From contig CAOJZE010000003.1 of the NCBI GenBank assembly GCA_948466095.1, positions 1 through 33,218 of the forward strand: a DNA stretch of 33,218 bases. The letters are read 5' to 3'. Positions 16,451-24,917 of this stretch are shown piece by piece. The position numbers and the translations under genes were made by a program. The notes under the pieces were generated by a model. The model was not told where the DNA came from, made no database searches, and saw nothing but the letters and a program-made list of their open reading frames with translations. Position 1 is the first letter of the stretch; the number at the start of each line of letters is the position of its first letter. The stretch comes from an uncultured Clostridium sp. GTDB lineage: Bacteria > Bacillota > Clostridia > TANB77 > CAG-508.

Positions 16451-17210
16451 CGACTCCTAGCTCCTTCCATAAAGTATTGAAATATTGGCTAAAGGTAGGT
16501 TTTTCTCTACAATTAATTGGATTTCTATTTTCCATATCAAATTCAATTTTATGAATATCCTTTACGGTTCCCGGTCTAGCATTTAATACAACGACTCGAT
16601 CCGACATGCTAATAGCTTCTGAAATGTCATGTGTCACCATAAGAGCAGTAATTCCTTCCTTTCGTAAAATGTTATAAATATCATTGGTCACCATGATTCT
16701 AGTTTGATAGTCTAGTGCTGAAAAAGCTTCATCTAATAATAAGATTTTGGGTTTGACTGCCAATGTTCTAATAAGGGCTACTCTTTGTCTCATACCTCCT
16801 GATAATTCAGATGGATATTTATCTTTAAAGTCATATAAATCATATTTTTTCAATAATTCCTCTACATAGGCTTTTGCTTCTTTGTTCTTTTTTCCTTTTA
16901 TTTCTAATCCAAACATGGTATTACTTAATATGGTTTTCCATTCTAATAAGCAGTCTCTTTGTAGCATATAACCTACTTTAGGTGATATGCCTTCCACTTT
17001 TTCTCCTTCTATGTAGATTTCTCCTGATGTTTTGTCTTCTAGACCTGCTATAATAGATAAAAGAGTAGATTTTCCACATCCACTTGGCCCTATGATACTT
17101 ACAAATTCTCCTTTTTTGACTCTTAAATTGATATTTTGAATGGCTAGTATTTCGCCTTCTTTGTTTTGGTATTTTTTGGTTACATTTTTCACTTCTAGTA
17201 TTTTTTCCAT
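16443..17210 (-). CDS. ABC transporter ATP-binding protein (SsuB/TauB-like)
   Basis: This 255-residue ATPase powers uptake through the adjacent permease. Walker A GPSGCGKST, Q-loop, signature LSGGMRQRVALIRTLA, Walker B ILLLDEAFSALD and switch His in VTHD are all present. The closest families are the nitrate/sulfonate/taurine/thiamine-precursor importers. The start at 17210 follows AAGGAGG; an in-frame ATG at 17228 lies upstream of that site. It is first in the operon with the permease and the binding protein, behind a leader with a possible regulatory fold (17227-17308). Confidence 0.92.
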   Translation of the reverse strand: MEKILEVKNVTKKYQNKEGEILAIQNINLRVKKGEFVSIIGPSGCGKSTLLSIIAGLEDKTSGEIYIEGEKVEGISPKVGYMLQRDCLLEWKTILSNTMFGLEIKGKKNKEAKAYVEELLKKYDLYDFKDKYPSELSGGMRQRVALIRTLAVKPKILLLDEAFSALDYQTRIMVTNDIYNILRKEGITALMVTHDISEAISMSDRVVVLNARPGTVKDIHKIEFDMENRNPINCREKPTFSQYFNTLWKELGVDE

Positions 17211-17226
17211 TGTTTTCCTCCTTGTC

Positions 17227-17308
17227 ATTTATCCTAATATATTTTATGTTAAATTAACAAAATGAGTTCTTACCATATAAAAAACGAATTCCTCCTACTA
17301 GGATAAAT
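17227..17308 (-). promoter_or_regulatory. Structured leader of the ABC operon (riboswitch-like closing stem)
   Basis: A perfect 10-bp inverted repeat, ATTTATCCTA (17227-17236) and TAGGATAAAT (17299-17308), would enclose about 60 nt of leader. Its 3' arm ends right before the ribosome binding site. This is the layout of a ligand-binding leader, but I recognise no known riboswitch core. Inside is a short frame, MVRTHFVNLT, with AGGAGG 14 nt upstream, a possible leader peptide. Confidence 0.4.
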
Positions 17309-17339
17309 CGTTGTCAAAATCTTTGATTTTGTGCCAACG

Positions 17340-17367
17340 ATTATATGTGTAACAAACTTTCTTACAA
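17340..17367 (-). promoter_or_regulatory. Promoter of the ABC operon, with overlapping palindrome
   Basis: On the reverse strand TTGTAA (17367-17362) and TATAAT (17345-17340) are spaced by 16 bp. A palindrome (AATCGTTG...CAACGATT, 17306-17342, with a second inner stem CAAAATC/GATTTTG) begins within the -10 box, a likely operator position. Confidence 0.5.
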
Positions 17368-17370
17368 TAT

Positions 17371-17395
17371 AAAAAAACAGACCTAGTTTGGTCTG
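17371..17395 (-). terminator. Terminator of the Rpn-family gene
   Basis: On the reverse strand CAGACC-loop-GGTCTG is followed by seven T, a standard intrinsic terminator just after the stop at 17405. Confidence 0.8.
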
Positions 17396-17404
17396 CTAAT
17401 TTGC

Positions 17405-18409
17405 TTATCCTGCTGTTGCCAATTCTTCTTTTATTTTTTCTAATTCTTCTTTTTTAATTTTAGTTGTCTGTAATATGATTTTTTCATCTAGCTTTATACT
17501 CATCATATTTTTGGCAATTTCCTTTTGACTTTCCTTTCGTATACGCCTATGATTTTCCGCCCTCATTTTGTTTATTAAACTTTCTAGTCTATCCATCTCT
17601 TTTTCACCTACCTTTCTTTCTATTTTTTCTAATAATTTTTGCTGTATTTCTTCTTCTAATGTATCTTCCAATAAATAGCTTATAATATTAACGAATTCTT
17701 CCAATATTTTTTTATTTTGAGTGGATTGAATAATAATTTCTAAATTCTCAACTAATTCCTCACTACTTTGCGCTTTTTCAAGAAACATGATATAACCAAA
17801 CATAGAATTTTTTTGTAATAACATCTGTTTTGGAAGCTTGTTAATATCAATAAAATTATATTCTAACTCTATTTGATATCTTTCAAACACATAATCACCA
17901 ATTTGTTTTTCTCGGAAATTTCTTGGCATTTTCCATTTTTGGTTTCCTGTGTAAATAACAATGGGAACGATAATTGGATATCTTGTATTTTTTCCAATCT
18001 TTTTATTTCGACTCCATTCTTGCATAATATCTAAGCAGTAATTTAACATTCTGTAGGGCATATTGTAATCTATGGTAGATTGATGTTCAATTAAGAAAAA
18101 AATCTCTTGATTCTTTAGCTTATATACTAAATCTGCTTCTTTTGATTTATATTTTTTAGTAATATAACTATTGGTATAGCGAATTAATTCCTCCTCTTTA
18201 ACTTTTTCTCTTGGTACAACAAACTGATTAATAAATTGTGTAACCTCTTCTTTATCCTGTAATATGTTTTTAATTAATTTATCATGTGAATATTTTTTTT
18301 CCACTTGATTTAAGTTATATTTTGCACTTTCTTCTGCTAATTGCATAACCGCGTTTAATCTTAATGTATGAATACATTTTATATATTGTCCATAAGTAAA
18401 AACCTTCAA
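17405..18409 (-). CDS. Rpn-family (YhgA-like) PD-(D/E)XK nuclease
   Basis: The 334-residue protein has the Rpn/Transposase_31 core: EADLVYKLKNQEIFFLIEHQSTID (about 113-136), where the Asp and the E-x-Q residues form the nuclease site, then PYRMLNYCLDIMQEW and YPIIVPIVIYTG. The C-terminal half is charged, helical and variable, typical of the family. Rpn proteins are Mg-dependent DNA endonucleases that promote RecA-independent recombination in E. coli; many copies are found in gut Clostridia. The gene stands alone between the ABC operon and trmL. Confidence 0.85.
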   Translation of the reverse strand: MKVFTYGQYIKCIHTLRLNAVMQLAEESAKYNLNQVEKKYSHDKLIKNILQDKEEVTQFINQFVVPREKVKEEELIRYTNSYITKKYKSKEADLVYKLKNQEIFFLIEHQSTIDYNMPYRMLNYCLDIMQEWSRNKKIGKNTRYPIIVPIVIYTGNQKWKMPRNFREKQIGDYVFERYQIELEYNFIDINKLPKQMLLQKNSMFGYIMFLEKAQSSEELVENLEIIIQSTQNKKILEEFVNIISYLLEDTLEEEIQQKLLEKIERKVGEKEMDRLESLINKMRAENHRRIRKESQKEIAKNMMSIKLDEKIILQTTKIKKEELEKIKEELATAG

Positions 18410-18596
18410 TATGATTCCTCCTATATTTTATCTTAATTTTATTTCATTGTCAAGTTTGATAAATAGGTAAATTTGTTTTTTTGTCTTTTGTTCTTTTTTA
18501 TGGAAAATTTGTTACTAATTTGGAATTAAATTTTGAATTAAATTTTTTGATGTATTTTTTGCTAGATATGAAAACTAATTAGTATTAAAACATCAA

Positions 18597-18634
18597 ATAG
18601 GAAGAATTGCAACCCTTTCTACAAATCTTCCTAT
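18597..18634 (-). terminator. Probable trmL terminator
   Basis: ATAGGAAGA (18597-18605) pairs with TCTTCCTAT (18626-18634), just after the trmL stop. The loop is large and the T run weak. Confidence 0.4.
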
Positions 18635-18665
18635 CTTTTGACATTTTTTCTATAATTTCTACTTT

Positions 18666-19142
18666 TTATTTATCAAAATAACGACTAATTTCTTCTAATC
18701 CCTCAAAATTTTTCTGTCGATAAACATCGTATACAACAATATTAACAGAATTAGCAAGATTTAAGGATCTTAATGTCGGTCTCATTGGAATGCGAATCGT
18801 TTTATCGATATATTTATGTAACAAATTCTCTGGTAAGCCTTTTGTTTCCTTACCAAACAACAAAAATATCTCCTCTTTATCTTTATAATTAGGAGCTGAA
18901 TAAATCTGTTTTCCCTTTGTTGTCACAAAAAACATTTCATTTTCTTCTGGTTTATGTTTTTCTAAAAACGCATCTAATGATTTATGCTCCTCCATTTCTA
19001 CCTTATCCCAATAATCCAACCCAGCCCTTTTAACAGCCTTATCTGATACGTCAAATCCCAATGGATGTATCAAATGCAATTTAGCCCCTGTTGCTGCACA
19101 AGTTCTTGCTATATTTCCTGTATTTTGTGGTATCTCTGGTTC
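18666..19142 (-). pseudogene. trmL: tRNA (cytidine(34)-2'-O)-methyltransferase, 5' end displaced by element 2
   Basis: This SpoU-class methyltransferase modifies the wobble base of tRNA-Leu. From EPEIPQNTGNIARTC onward it is complete, including the knotted C-terminal region with FLLFGKETKGLP, IPMRPTLRSLNLANS and VVYDVYRQ. The usual MNIVLL-type first six or so residues are missing: upstream of 19142 the frame reads into unrelated sequence with an in-frame TAG at 19157-19155. The first serine recombinase gene of element 2 begins its 3' end 87 bp further on, so the gene was cut at its start by integration. The 5' codons and promoter should lie at the far end of element 2, outside the window. Internal TTG starts might give a shortened protein of doubtful activity. 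Confidence 0.85.
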
Positions 19143-19228
19143 TGGTAAGTACCCCTATGTGCGAACCAACATTTTAAACTAGAACATATATAGATCTTAA
19201 AAAATTCATATATTAGATACATTCTTTA

Positions 19229-21571
19229 TTAAGGTTCTATTTCATTTCCTTTGTTTTTTTGTTTTTTAATTTCTAGTTTCTTTTCCATTTTTTTTAATTT
19301 ATTAAATGTTTGTATTGAAATTTGAGTTCCTTTATTTATCCAACTAGCTACTGTGTTTTCATTTACTTTTACTATTTTAGCAAATTGCCTTATATTTAAA
19401 TTGTTTTCTTTCATATATTGTTTTATTTTTTCATTTGGATTAGTATTTAAAAATTTTATATATTCTGGAACTTTTACTTTTTCTTCATTCATACCTAATA
19501 TTTTGATTATTTTATTAACCATATCTTGATTTTGAAATTTCAATCTTTTATTTTCATATTTTATATACGTACTCTCATCCATTCCAAGTTCTTTTGCTAA
19601 ATCTTTTTTATACATTTTATTTGCCTCTCTATATTCTTTAACATAATCTGCAAATTCTTTTTCCTTTTCTGTAAATTCATTAACAAAAGTTCTTTTTTCA
19701 GTATCATACTTTAATGGTTCTACTAAAATTCCTTTATCTTTAACTTTTTTAAAAATATTAGATATTGCATCACTTTTTGAACAAATTTCTATTGTTGCTT
19801 TTTCTACTTGCTTACTTTTATGTTCTTTTCCCTCTAACTTATCATTTTCATTTAAATTATTATTATAATACCACTTCTTTAATGTTTGCTCAAGTTTTGT
19901 ATTAAGAAAATTTAATTCTACTGAGTGACTATTTATTACATAAGCACTTTCTACAAACATATTTAAAATATCTTTTTTATCTTTTAAAGTTAGTTCATCA
20001 TATTTATCAAAACAATTATTTATTATATTCAAAATAAATTTTGCTGTATCTGACTCATTGTTTTTATGCTTACCTTCTTTTTCTAATATACACAATTTTT
20101 GTTCAATAGTTTCATTTTCTTTTTTTAGCCTTTTTATTTCTGTATTTACTACATCTATTATTTCTATATCTATATATTTCATTTTTTCAACTAAATTTCT
20201 AATTTCTTCATTATTTTTATTTATCTTTCTTCTTAATGAATCCACTTCTTCATTTTGATTGATTTCTTTTTTAGAAATTGCCATATTCTTTAATTCTTTA
20301 TACACTTCAGAATTTGGTATAAATACAGATTTTAAAATATTTACAATACTGCTATCTAACTCTCGCCCTGATAAATTATTTCCTTTGCAAAATAAACCTT
20401 TTGATTTTATTTTCTTTTCACAAATATAATAATATCTTTTATCGCCGTTTTGATAATCTTTGCTAGATGTTGCTATTTTCATTCTATCATGACAACTACC
20501 ACATCTTAACAATCCAGAAAATACAACATTATTTTTACTAAATGTTGCTGCTTTATAACGAATATCCTGTCTATTAGCTTCTAATATTCTTTGAACTTGT
20601 ACCCATTTTTGACCTTCTATAAATCCTTCATGTAAACCTACTGCTACAATCCAATCTTCAAAATTCTTTTTTAATTTACTATTTTTTCTTTTATTATATG
20701 CTAGTAATCCATACTTTCCATCAAATTTGTCTCTTCCATCTTGCTCTGCATATATATTTAAACCTTTTTCATTAAAAAAATTTAAAACTTCTAAATCATT
20801 TTTAGCATATACTGGATTTGACAATATTATTTTTAATGTAAACTTACTAAAATTTTTCCCTCTTTTTGTTTTTATGTTATTTACTAAACAATAATATTCT
20901 AATTGTGATAATGATTTAAACTCTAAATATTTGTCATAAAGAAATTTTATTAAGTCTTTTTCCTTTTTGTCTGTTACTAACTTACAAGCTTTTTTAGCTT
21001 TTTTTTCAAGGACATTATCAGAATCTTCTGCCTTTTCACATACTTGTATTAATTCATATCTCTCTGACTTAAATCCTGTAGGTGGATCACCTCCTAACCA
21101 TCTTCCCATTTTTGCAAGTTCTAACATATTATCTCGTATTCTTTCTGCTATTACTTCTCTTTCAAGTTGAGCAAATACACTTGCTATATACATCATTGCT
21201 CTACCCATTGGGGTTTTTGTGTCAAACTGTTCTTTAATTGAAACAAAACTTGTATCTACTGCTGTTAATTCTTCCATTAAATTTGAAAAATTTGCTATAT
21301 TTCTGCTTATCCTATCAAGCCTATAACATATTAAAACATCGTATGGATTTTCCCTTTGGTCTCTTAAAAATTCTCTAAAATGTGGTCTATCAATATTGCC
21401 TCCAGAAAATCCCTCGTCTTCATATTCTTTTATTTCAACATCATATTTTTCACTTGGATAATGTGTTTTTATATATTCTCTTGCCAATTCTATTTGATTT
21501 CCAATAGAATCTCCCTTGTCAGTATATTTTGATTTTCTTGAATATATAGCAATTCTTATTTTCTTTTTCAT
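19229..21571 (-). CDS. Large serine recombinase of element 2, fused to two C-terminal HTH domains
   Basis: This 780-residue protein closely matches the element 1 recombinase over its first 560 residues or so: catalytic Ser11 in IYSRKS, YRLDRISRN, FAQLEREVIAERIRDNM, a recombinase domain, zinc ribbon CGSCHDRM and coiled coil. It then has about 200 further residues. These include one XRE-like HTH (MYKKDLAKELGMDESTYIKYE) and another (LNIRQFAKIVKVNENTVASW). Large serine recombinases do not usually carry such domains; they could let the enzyme recognise regulatory sites or repress its own gene. The gene follows the small protein gene by 11 bp. It catalysed insertion into trmL. Confidence 0.92.
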   Translation of the reverse strand: MKKKIRIAIYSRKSKYTDKGDSIGNQIELAREYIKTHYPSEKYDVEIKEYEDEGFSGGNIDRPHFREFLRDQRENPYDVLICYRLDRISRNIANFSNLMEELTAVDTSFVSIKEQFDTKTPMGRAMMYIASVFAQLEREVIAERIRDNMLELAKMGRWLGGDPPTGFKSERYELIQVCEKAEDSDNVLEKKAKKACKLVTDKKEKDLIKFLYDKYLEFKSLSQLEYYCLVNNIKTKRGKNFSKFTLKIILSNPVYAKNDLEVLNFFNEKGLNIYAEQDGRDKFDGKYGLLAYNKRKNSKLKKNFEDWIVAVGLHEGFIEGQKWVQVQRILEANRQDIRYKAATFSKNNVVFSGLLRCGSCHDRMKIATSSKDYQNGDKRYYYICEKKIKSKGLFCKGNNLSGRELDSSIVNILKSVFIPNSEVYKELKNMAISKKEINQNEEVDSLRRKINKNNEEIRNLVEKMKYIDIEIIDVVNTEIKRLKKENETIEQKLCILEKEGKHKNNESDTAKFILNIINNCFDKYDELTLKDKKDILNMFVESAYVINSHSVELNFLNTKLEQTLKKWYYNNNLNENDKLEGKEHKSKQVEKATIEICSKSDAISNIFKKVKDKGILVEPLKYDTEKRTFVNEFTEKEKEFADYVKEYREANKMYKKDLAKELGMDESTYIKYENKRLKFQNQDMVNKIIKILGMNEEKVKVPEYIKFLNTNPNEKIKQYMKENNLNIRQFAKIVKVNENTVASWINKGTQISIQTFNKLKKMEKKLEIKKQKNKGNEIEP

Positions 21572-21582
21572 TACTATTGACT

Positions 21583-21744
21583 TTATTCATGGGTTTTTAA
21601 ATATTCTAATATTTCATTTTTTAACTTTATTTTATCTTTATAGCTTATATCTAAATCTTCAATACTTTTTTTTATTAACATTGCTTTTATAAAAGCAATG
21701 TTATTCACATCATCTTCATTTACCTTATTTATTCTTATATTCAT
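21583..21744 (-). CDS. Small protein upstream of the element 2 recombinase
   Basis: This 53-residue protein starts at the ATG at 21744, preceded by GGAAGAG. From NNIAFIKAMLIKKSIEDLD to the end it matches the 14832-14993 protein of element 1. It is in the same operon as, and 11 bp ahead of, the recombinase. No known domain is recognised. A recombination accessory role is inferred only from its repeated company with these recombinases. Confidence 0.75.
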   Translation of the reverse strand: MNIRINKVNEDDVNNIAFIKAMLIKKSIEDLDISYKDKIKLKNEILEYLKTHE

Positions 21745-21802
21745 ATTCTCTTCCTTATACAAAAACAAACATACATAAATTAGTATCTATATATATTTAT
21801 TT

Positions 21803-22219
21803 TTAAATTTTCCAACTTATTTTTTTAGGAACATCATTTGTTACAGTTACATCATTTTTCAATTGATATGCTTTTGTTTTATTATTATAATCATATATAG
21901 AAGTGTTCCAATTTCTAAAACTTCTATTACTTATCATTTTTCTACTTGATAACTCCATTGTAGCTTGTAAGTGCATCTTTTTTATATATTCATTAAAAAT
22001 CCTTTCTCGCATTCTTTTGTTTTTTATATATTTTTTTGTTTCTTCCCTATTCTTTGTTTTATTTATACTTTTTCGCTTTTGTTTCTCTAAAATATATCTT
22101 TCATCACTTTTTATAACTTCTGTAATATATGCTTTTGATACATTCAAATCTTTTGCTATTTCAGTCGGCAAAAAACCCTTTTCATAATATAAAAAAATTA
22201 TTTGTTGCTTTTTATTCAT
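21803..22219 (-). CDS. HTH DNA-binding protein
   Basis: The 138-residue protein has an N-terminal helix-turn-helix of sigma-region-4/terminase-small-subunit type (FLYYEKGFLPTEIAKDLNVS, then SKAYITEVIKSD). A very basic middle (KQKRKSINKTKNREETKKYIKNKRM) and a tail ending in KKISWKI follow. Proteins of this build are found in Clostridia conjugative elements. It is encoded just upstream of the small protein/recombinase operon and may regulate it. Confidence 0.65.
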   Translation of the reverse strand: MNKKQQIIFLYYEKGFLPTEIAKDLNVSKAYITEVIKSDERYILEKQKRKSINKTKNREETKKYIKNKRMRERIFNEYIKKMHLQATMELSSRKMISNRSFRNWNTSIYDYNNKTKAYQLKNDVTVTNDVPKKISWKI

Positions 22220-22233
22220 TATTTTTCCTTTAC

Positions 22234-22256
22234 TTAATTTTTTACTAACAACTTTT
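22234..22256. repeat. 23-bp block identical to element 1 (15051-15073)
   Basis: It contains ACTAACAACTTTT preceded by TTAATTTTTT, and is located just upstream of the HTH gene, followed by a TATAACA/TGTTATA hairpin as in element 1. It is probably a shared regulatory site. Confidence 0.6.
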
Positions 22257-22294
22257 TTTCATGACTGTATAATATAACACCAATAAATGTTATA

Positions 22295-22462
22295 TTAATT
22301 AATCTCTAAATCTTTCATTGCTTTTTTAAATTCTTGTTTGTCCATTTTTGATAATGCTTTTACAGTATTACTTTTTTGTCTGTTTAATTCTTTAATATTT
22401 CTTATTATGTTACAAGTAAAGAATCCTATTGTAAATCCAAGAATAAATAATACAAAACCCAT
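22295..22462 (-). CDS. Small membrane protein
   Basis: This 55-residue protein has one N-terminal membrane helix (MGFVLFILGFTIGFFTCNII) followed by a basic cytoplasmic tail ending KKAMKDLEIN. The start at 22462 follows GGGAGG; a longer TTG-started frame reaches into the conserved ATAAGAGTGCAATT block. This gene is absent from the matching position in element 1, where the flanking conserved blocks are close together. Function unknown. Confidence 0.6.
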   Translation of the reverse strand: MGFVLFILGFTIGFFTCNIIRNIKELNRQKSNTVKALSKMDKQEFKKAMKDLEIN

Positions 22463-22498
22463 TTTGTAATAATCCTCCCTTCTTTTTCTCTTTAATAA

Positions 22499-22512
22499 AT
22501 AAGAGTGCAATT
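22499..22512. repeat. 14-bp block ATAAGAGTGCAATT identical to element 1
   Basis: An exact match to 15129-15142, upstream of the membrane protein gene. On the reverse strand it reads AATTGCACTCTTAT, with a -35-like TTGCAC. Confidence 0.5.
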
Positions 22513-22557
22513 ACAAAATGCGATTGAGCATTTTTATTAAAATTTTTAATATTTTTT

Positions 22558-22591
22558 AAAAGAGTTTCAACTTATGCGTTGAAACTCTTTT
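22558..22591. terminator. Terminator after the sigma-like operon
   Basis: AAAAGAGTTTCAAC (22558-22571) pairs perfectly with GTTGAAACTCTTTT (22578-22591), directly after the stop at 22595. Confidence 0.75.
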
Positions 22592-22594
22592 ATT

Positions 22595-22768
22595 TTATCT
22601 ATTTCTTGTTAATGTCTTGAATATATTAAAAACTATTTCTTGATATAAATCTTCATCAAATTTCATACTTACTTTACAATGTCTTTTTATTAAATTTTGA
22701 TATGTATCTATGATATTCATTACCTCTTCATCAGTTAATGTAAAATTATTAAATATTTCTTTTTTCAT
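22595..22768 (-). CDS. Small sigma-helper HTH protein (HTH_16-like)
   Basis: This 57-residue protein is coded in a frame overlapping the end of the sigma-like gene by 20 nt, with GGAG upstream. NIIDTYQNLIKRHCKVSMKF followed by DEDLYQEIVFNIFKTL resembles the sigma-region-2-like helix pair of small conjugative-transposon regulators. The overlap suggests translational coupling. Together the two proteins may act as a split sigma-like factor, as proposed for Tn916-type element regulators. Confidence 0.55.
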   Translation of the reverse strand: MKKEIFNNFTLTDEEVMNIIDTYQNLIKRHCKVSMKFDEDLYQEIVFNIFKTLTRNR

Positions 22769-23192
22769 TTCCACTATTCTCCTTTTCTAAACTTTCTTTA
22801 ATTTTCGCCAATGCAGAATCTTTATATTTTCTTATTGTTCTTCTATTCTTGCTTTCTTGTACTGCTATTTGAGAAATGTTTTTTTGCTCTTGAAATAAAT
22901 AAAAAAGCACTTCCTTTTCTTCTTTTGGTAGTACTTTCACTAATTTATATAGATCTGGGTTTGACAATACTTTTTCAAATGCATCCTTTTTTACATTTTT
23001 TTGTTCCTTTATTTCTATTTCTTCAAAATAGTTTTCTTCATCAATTTTTATATTTTCGTTTAATATTATGTTTGGGTTATTAATTATCTCCTTATTTTTC
23101 CTTAAGTACATATTTTTTGCATTTATAACTATACATTCAAGATATTTCTTCTCGTACATATTTAAACTTTCTTTTGTATAATCTTTTTTCAT
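22749..23192 (-). CDS. Sigma-70 region 4-like regulator
   Basis: The 147-residue protein ends with a sigma-4-type HTH: LPKEEKEVLFYLFQEQKNIS, then IAVQESKNRRTIRKYKDSALAKI. The N-terminus is charged and helical. The start at 23192 follows GGAGG. Its build and position resemble the Tn916 Orf7-type sigma factor that turns on conjugation genes. The small HTH gene at 22595-22768 overlaps its end. Confidence 0.7.
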   Translation of the reverse strand: MKKDYTKESLNMYEKKYLECIVINAKNMYLRKNKEIINNPNIILNENIKIDEENYFEEIEIKEQKNVKKDAFEKVLSNPDLYKLVKVLPKEEKEVLFYLFQEQKNISQIAVQESKNRRTIRKYKDSALAKIKESLEKENSGNEKRNI

Positions 23193-23392
23193 ATACAACC
23201 TCCAAAACTCAATTTGGCAAAAACCTATTGAGTTTTAGAGGTCAAAAAAGCATTAGACTTTTTAATTCCTCTGTATTCTATAAAAAAAGCTAACTATCAT
23301 CATAAAATCTCATAAAAACACACCTCCCTTTTCCAATTAGTAACAAATATAATCATTATATAAATAATCCTTTCAAAAATACCTATTTGACC

Positions 23393-23749
23393 TCAAAAAA
23401 CAAAATAGGCTTTTGCTAATTGGCATAATACAACATTTTGCAATAATTTCATGTCGCAATTAGCTGTCATAAAATGATACTTTTTACCTCTTCTTTTATT
23501 TTCTTGAGTTTTGGATTGAAAAATTTTTGTAAAAAAAGAAGAACTCTGTTGAGTTCTCCTAATCTTATATTTATATAATTCGTTTGCAATTATTACAAGT
23601 CTTTCAAAACTAATTCCATAAACTCCATTTTCAATATTAGACACATAAGATGCAGATGTTTGCAATTTATTTCCTAATTGTTCCTGTGTAATATTTAATG
23701 CATTTCTTTTTTTAGCAATTTTTTCTCCAATCTTTTTATAATCTACCAT
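23393..23749 (-). CDS. XRE-family regulator, C-terminus possibly frameshifted
   Basis: Residues 6-60 form a clear XRE HTH (ITQEQLGNKLQTSASYVSNIENG). After ANELYKYK the sequence turns unusually Ser/Gln/Lys rich. Another frame over the same DNA encodes a more protein-like amphipathic stretch (VLLFLQKFFNPKLKKIKEEV), so the C-terminal part may have suffered a frameshift. There is no CGG codon here. It probably represses nearby element genes; no operator is evident. Confidence 0.65.
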   Translation of the reverse strand: MVDYKKIGEKIAKKRNALNITQEQLGNKLQTSASYVSNIENGVYGISFERLVIIANELYKYKIRRTQQSSSFFTKIFQSKTQENKRRGKKYHFMTANCDMKLLQNVVLCQLAKAYFVF

Positions 23750-23813
23750 AACACATTATCTCCTTTTTTAGATAATATATTATGAATTTGTATTTTTTGG
23801 AATGTTGTAACGC

Positions 23814-23846
23814 AAACTTAATGTTTGTATCACTAACATTAAGTTT
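23814..23846. repeat. 12-bp inverted repeat between XRE and hypothetical gene
   Basis: AAACTTAATGTT and AACATTAAGTTT flank a nine-base spacer. There is no T run on the proper side for either gene, so an operator or processing hairpin is as likely as a terminator. Confidence 0.4.
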
Positions 23847-23855
23847 TAAAAAAAA

Positions 23856-24893
23856 TTACCATTTAATTTCTATATCTTTGTTATCTTTTATGTATTTAAC
23901 AATTTCCAAAAGTTCTTCTTTGTTTATTTCTTCTTTAAAATATAATCTTAAATATGGTTTTTGATTACCATGTAAAGTATTGTTTTTACTTATTGTATTG
24001 TTTTCATTTACTACATTATGTTTGTATAAAATCTCTATTACATAATATAAATAGCATTTGTTTTTTCTTGTTTGTGAAACATTAGCCACCTTATATATAC
24101 TAATATTTCTTATTTCTTTATTTGAAATTTTTATACTTTCTTCTTCTATAATTGCATTTATAATCCCTACTTTATATCGTTTGGGTAACATTTCTTTATA
24201 ACCAATTACAGATGTAGTATAAATTATTTCATTTTCTTTATATTTAAATCTTTGTTTTGAATTTATAGGAATTTTATATATCGTTTCTATATTTTCTTCT
24301 AATTCTTTTAAAACTATTTTCTTTTTAGTATAACTTCTATATATGTCATCTTCTTTTAATTCTTTGACTGCTATTTCTTTTAGTAATTCACTTATGTTCA
24401 TTATTTTGTCTTTTCGTGGTTTATAACAAAAAATTATAGAATTTGTTAATATTTTTACAATATCATCTCTAATTATATATTGATTATTTGTATTTCCTAA
24501 ATATGATATTTCCCATTTTCTATATAATTCTGTATTGTTTTCTAAATATGTATATATATAATCAAATAATAGTAGTAATTCGGTAGACATATCTTTAAAT
24601 TCTATGTCTATGTTAAACTTTAAAAAATAAGTCGCATGAATTTTATCTTTTACTAAATCGTAATACAATTTAATTTTTTCATTACAATGGTTTTTTACAC
24701 TCATTCTTCTTGTTGATCTTTTTTCTATATAATAACCTAATTTTTTCAATATAAGCAATATGTGTTCTAATATTATTTGCTCATATTTTTTTATGTTTTG
24801 TTCAATTATATTATAATTGTATTCTGGATCTGTACTTCTTTGTTTTTTATACAGAATCATATTATCTATTATTCCCTCTATCTTAAACAACAT
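23856..24893 (-). CDS. Hypothetical protein, 345 residues
   Basis: I do not recognise this protein. It is rich in Lys, Ile, Asn and Tyr and has no signal peptide or membrane helix. It looks like a soluble, mostly helical protein with a beta-rich middle (IPINSKQRFKYKENEIIYTT). It follows the Spo0A_C-like gene by 24 bp on the same strand, so the two form an operon. The sequence between residues 200 and 345 could be a DNA- or protein-binding module, but no motif supports this. Confidence 0.6.
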   Translation of the reverse strand: MLFKIEGIIDNMILYKKQRSTDPEYNYNIIEQNIKKYEQIILEHILLILKKLGYYIEKRSTRRMSVKNHCNEKIKLYYDLVKDKIHATYFLKFNIDIEFKDMSTELLLLFDYIYTYLENNTELYRKWEISYLGNTNNQYIIRDDIVKILTNSIIFCYKPRKDKIMNISELLKEIAVKELKEDDIYRSYTKKKIVLKELEENIETIYKIPINSKQRFKYKENEIIYTTSVIGYKEMLPKRYKVGIINAIIEEESIKISNKEIRNISIYKVANVSQTRKNKCYLYYVIEILYKHNVVNENNTISKNNTLHGNQKPYLRLYFKEEINKEELLEIVKYIKDNKDIEIKW

Positions 24894-24917
24894 TTTTATA
24901 ATTCTCCATTTTTGTAT

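Noticed and set aside
17227-17342. Known TPP, SAM or guanidine riboswitch in the ABC leader
   Set aside because: None of their conserved core sequences was seen.
23393-23749. XRE C-terminus as a CGG-type shift
   Set aside because: No CGG in the gene; any frameshift there is ordinary.
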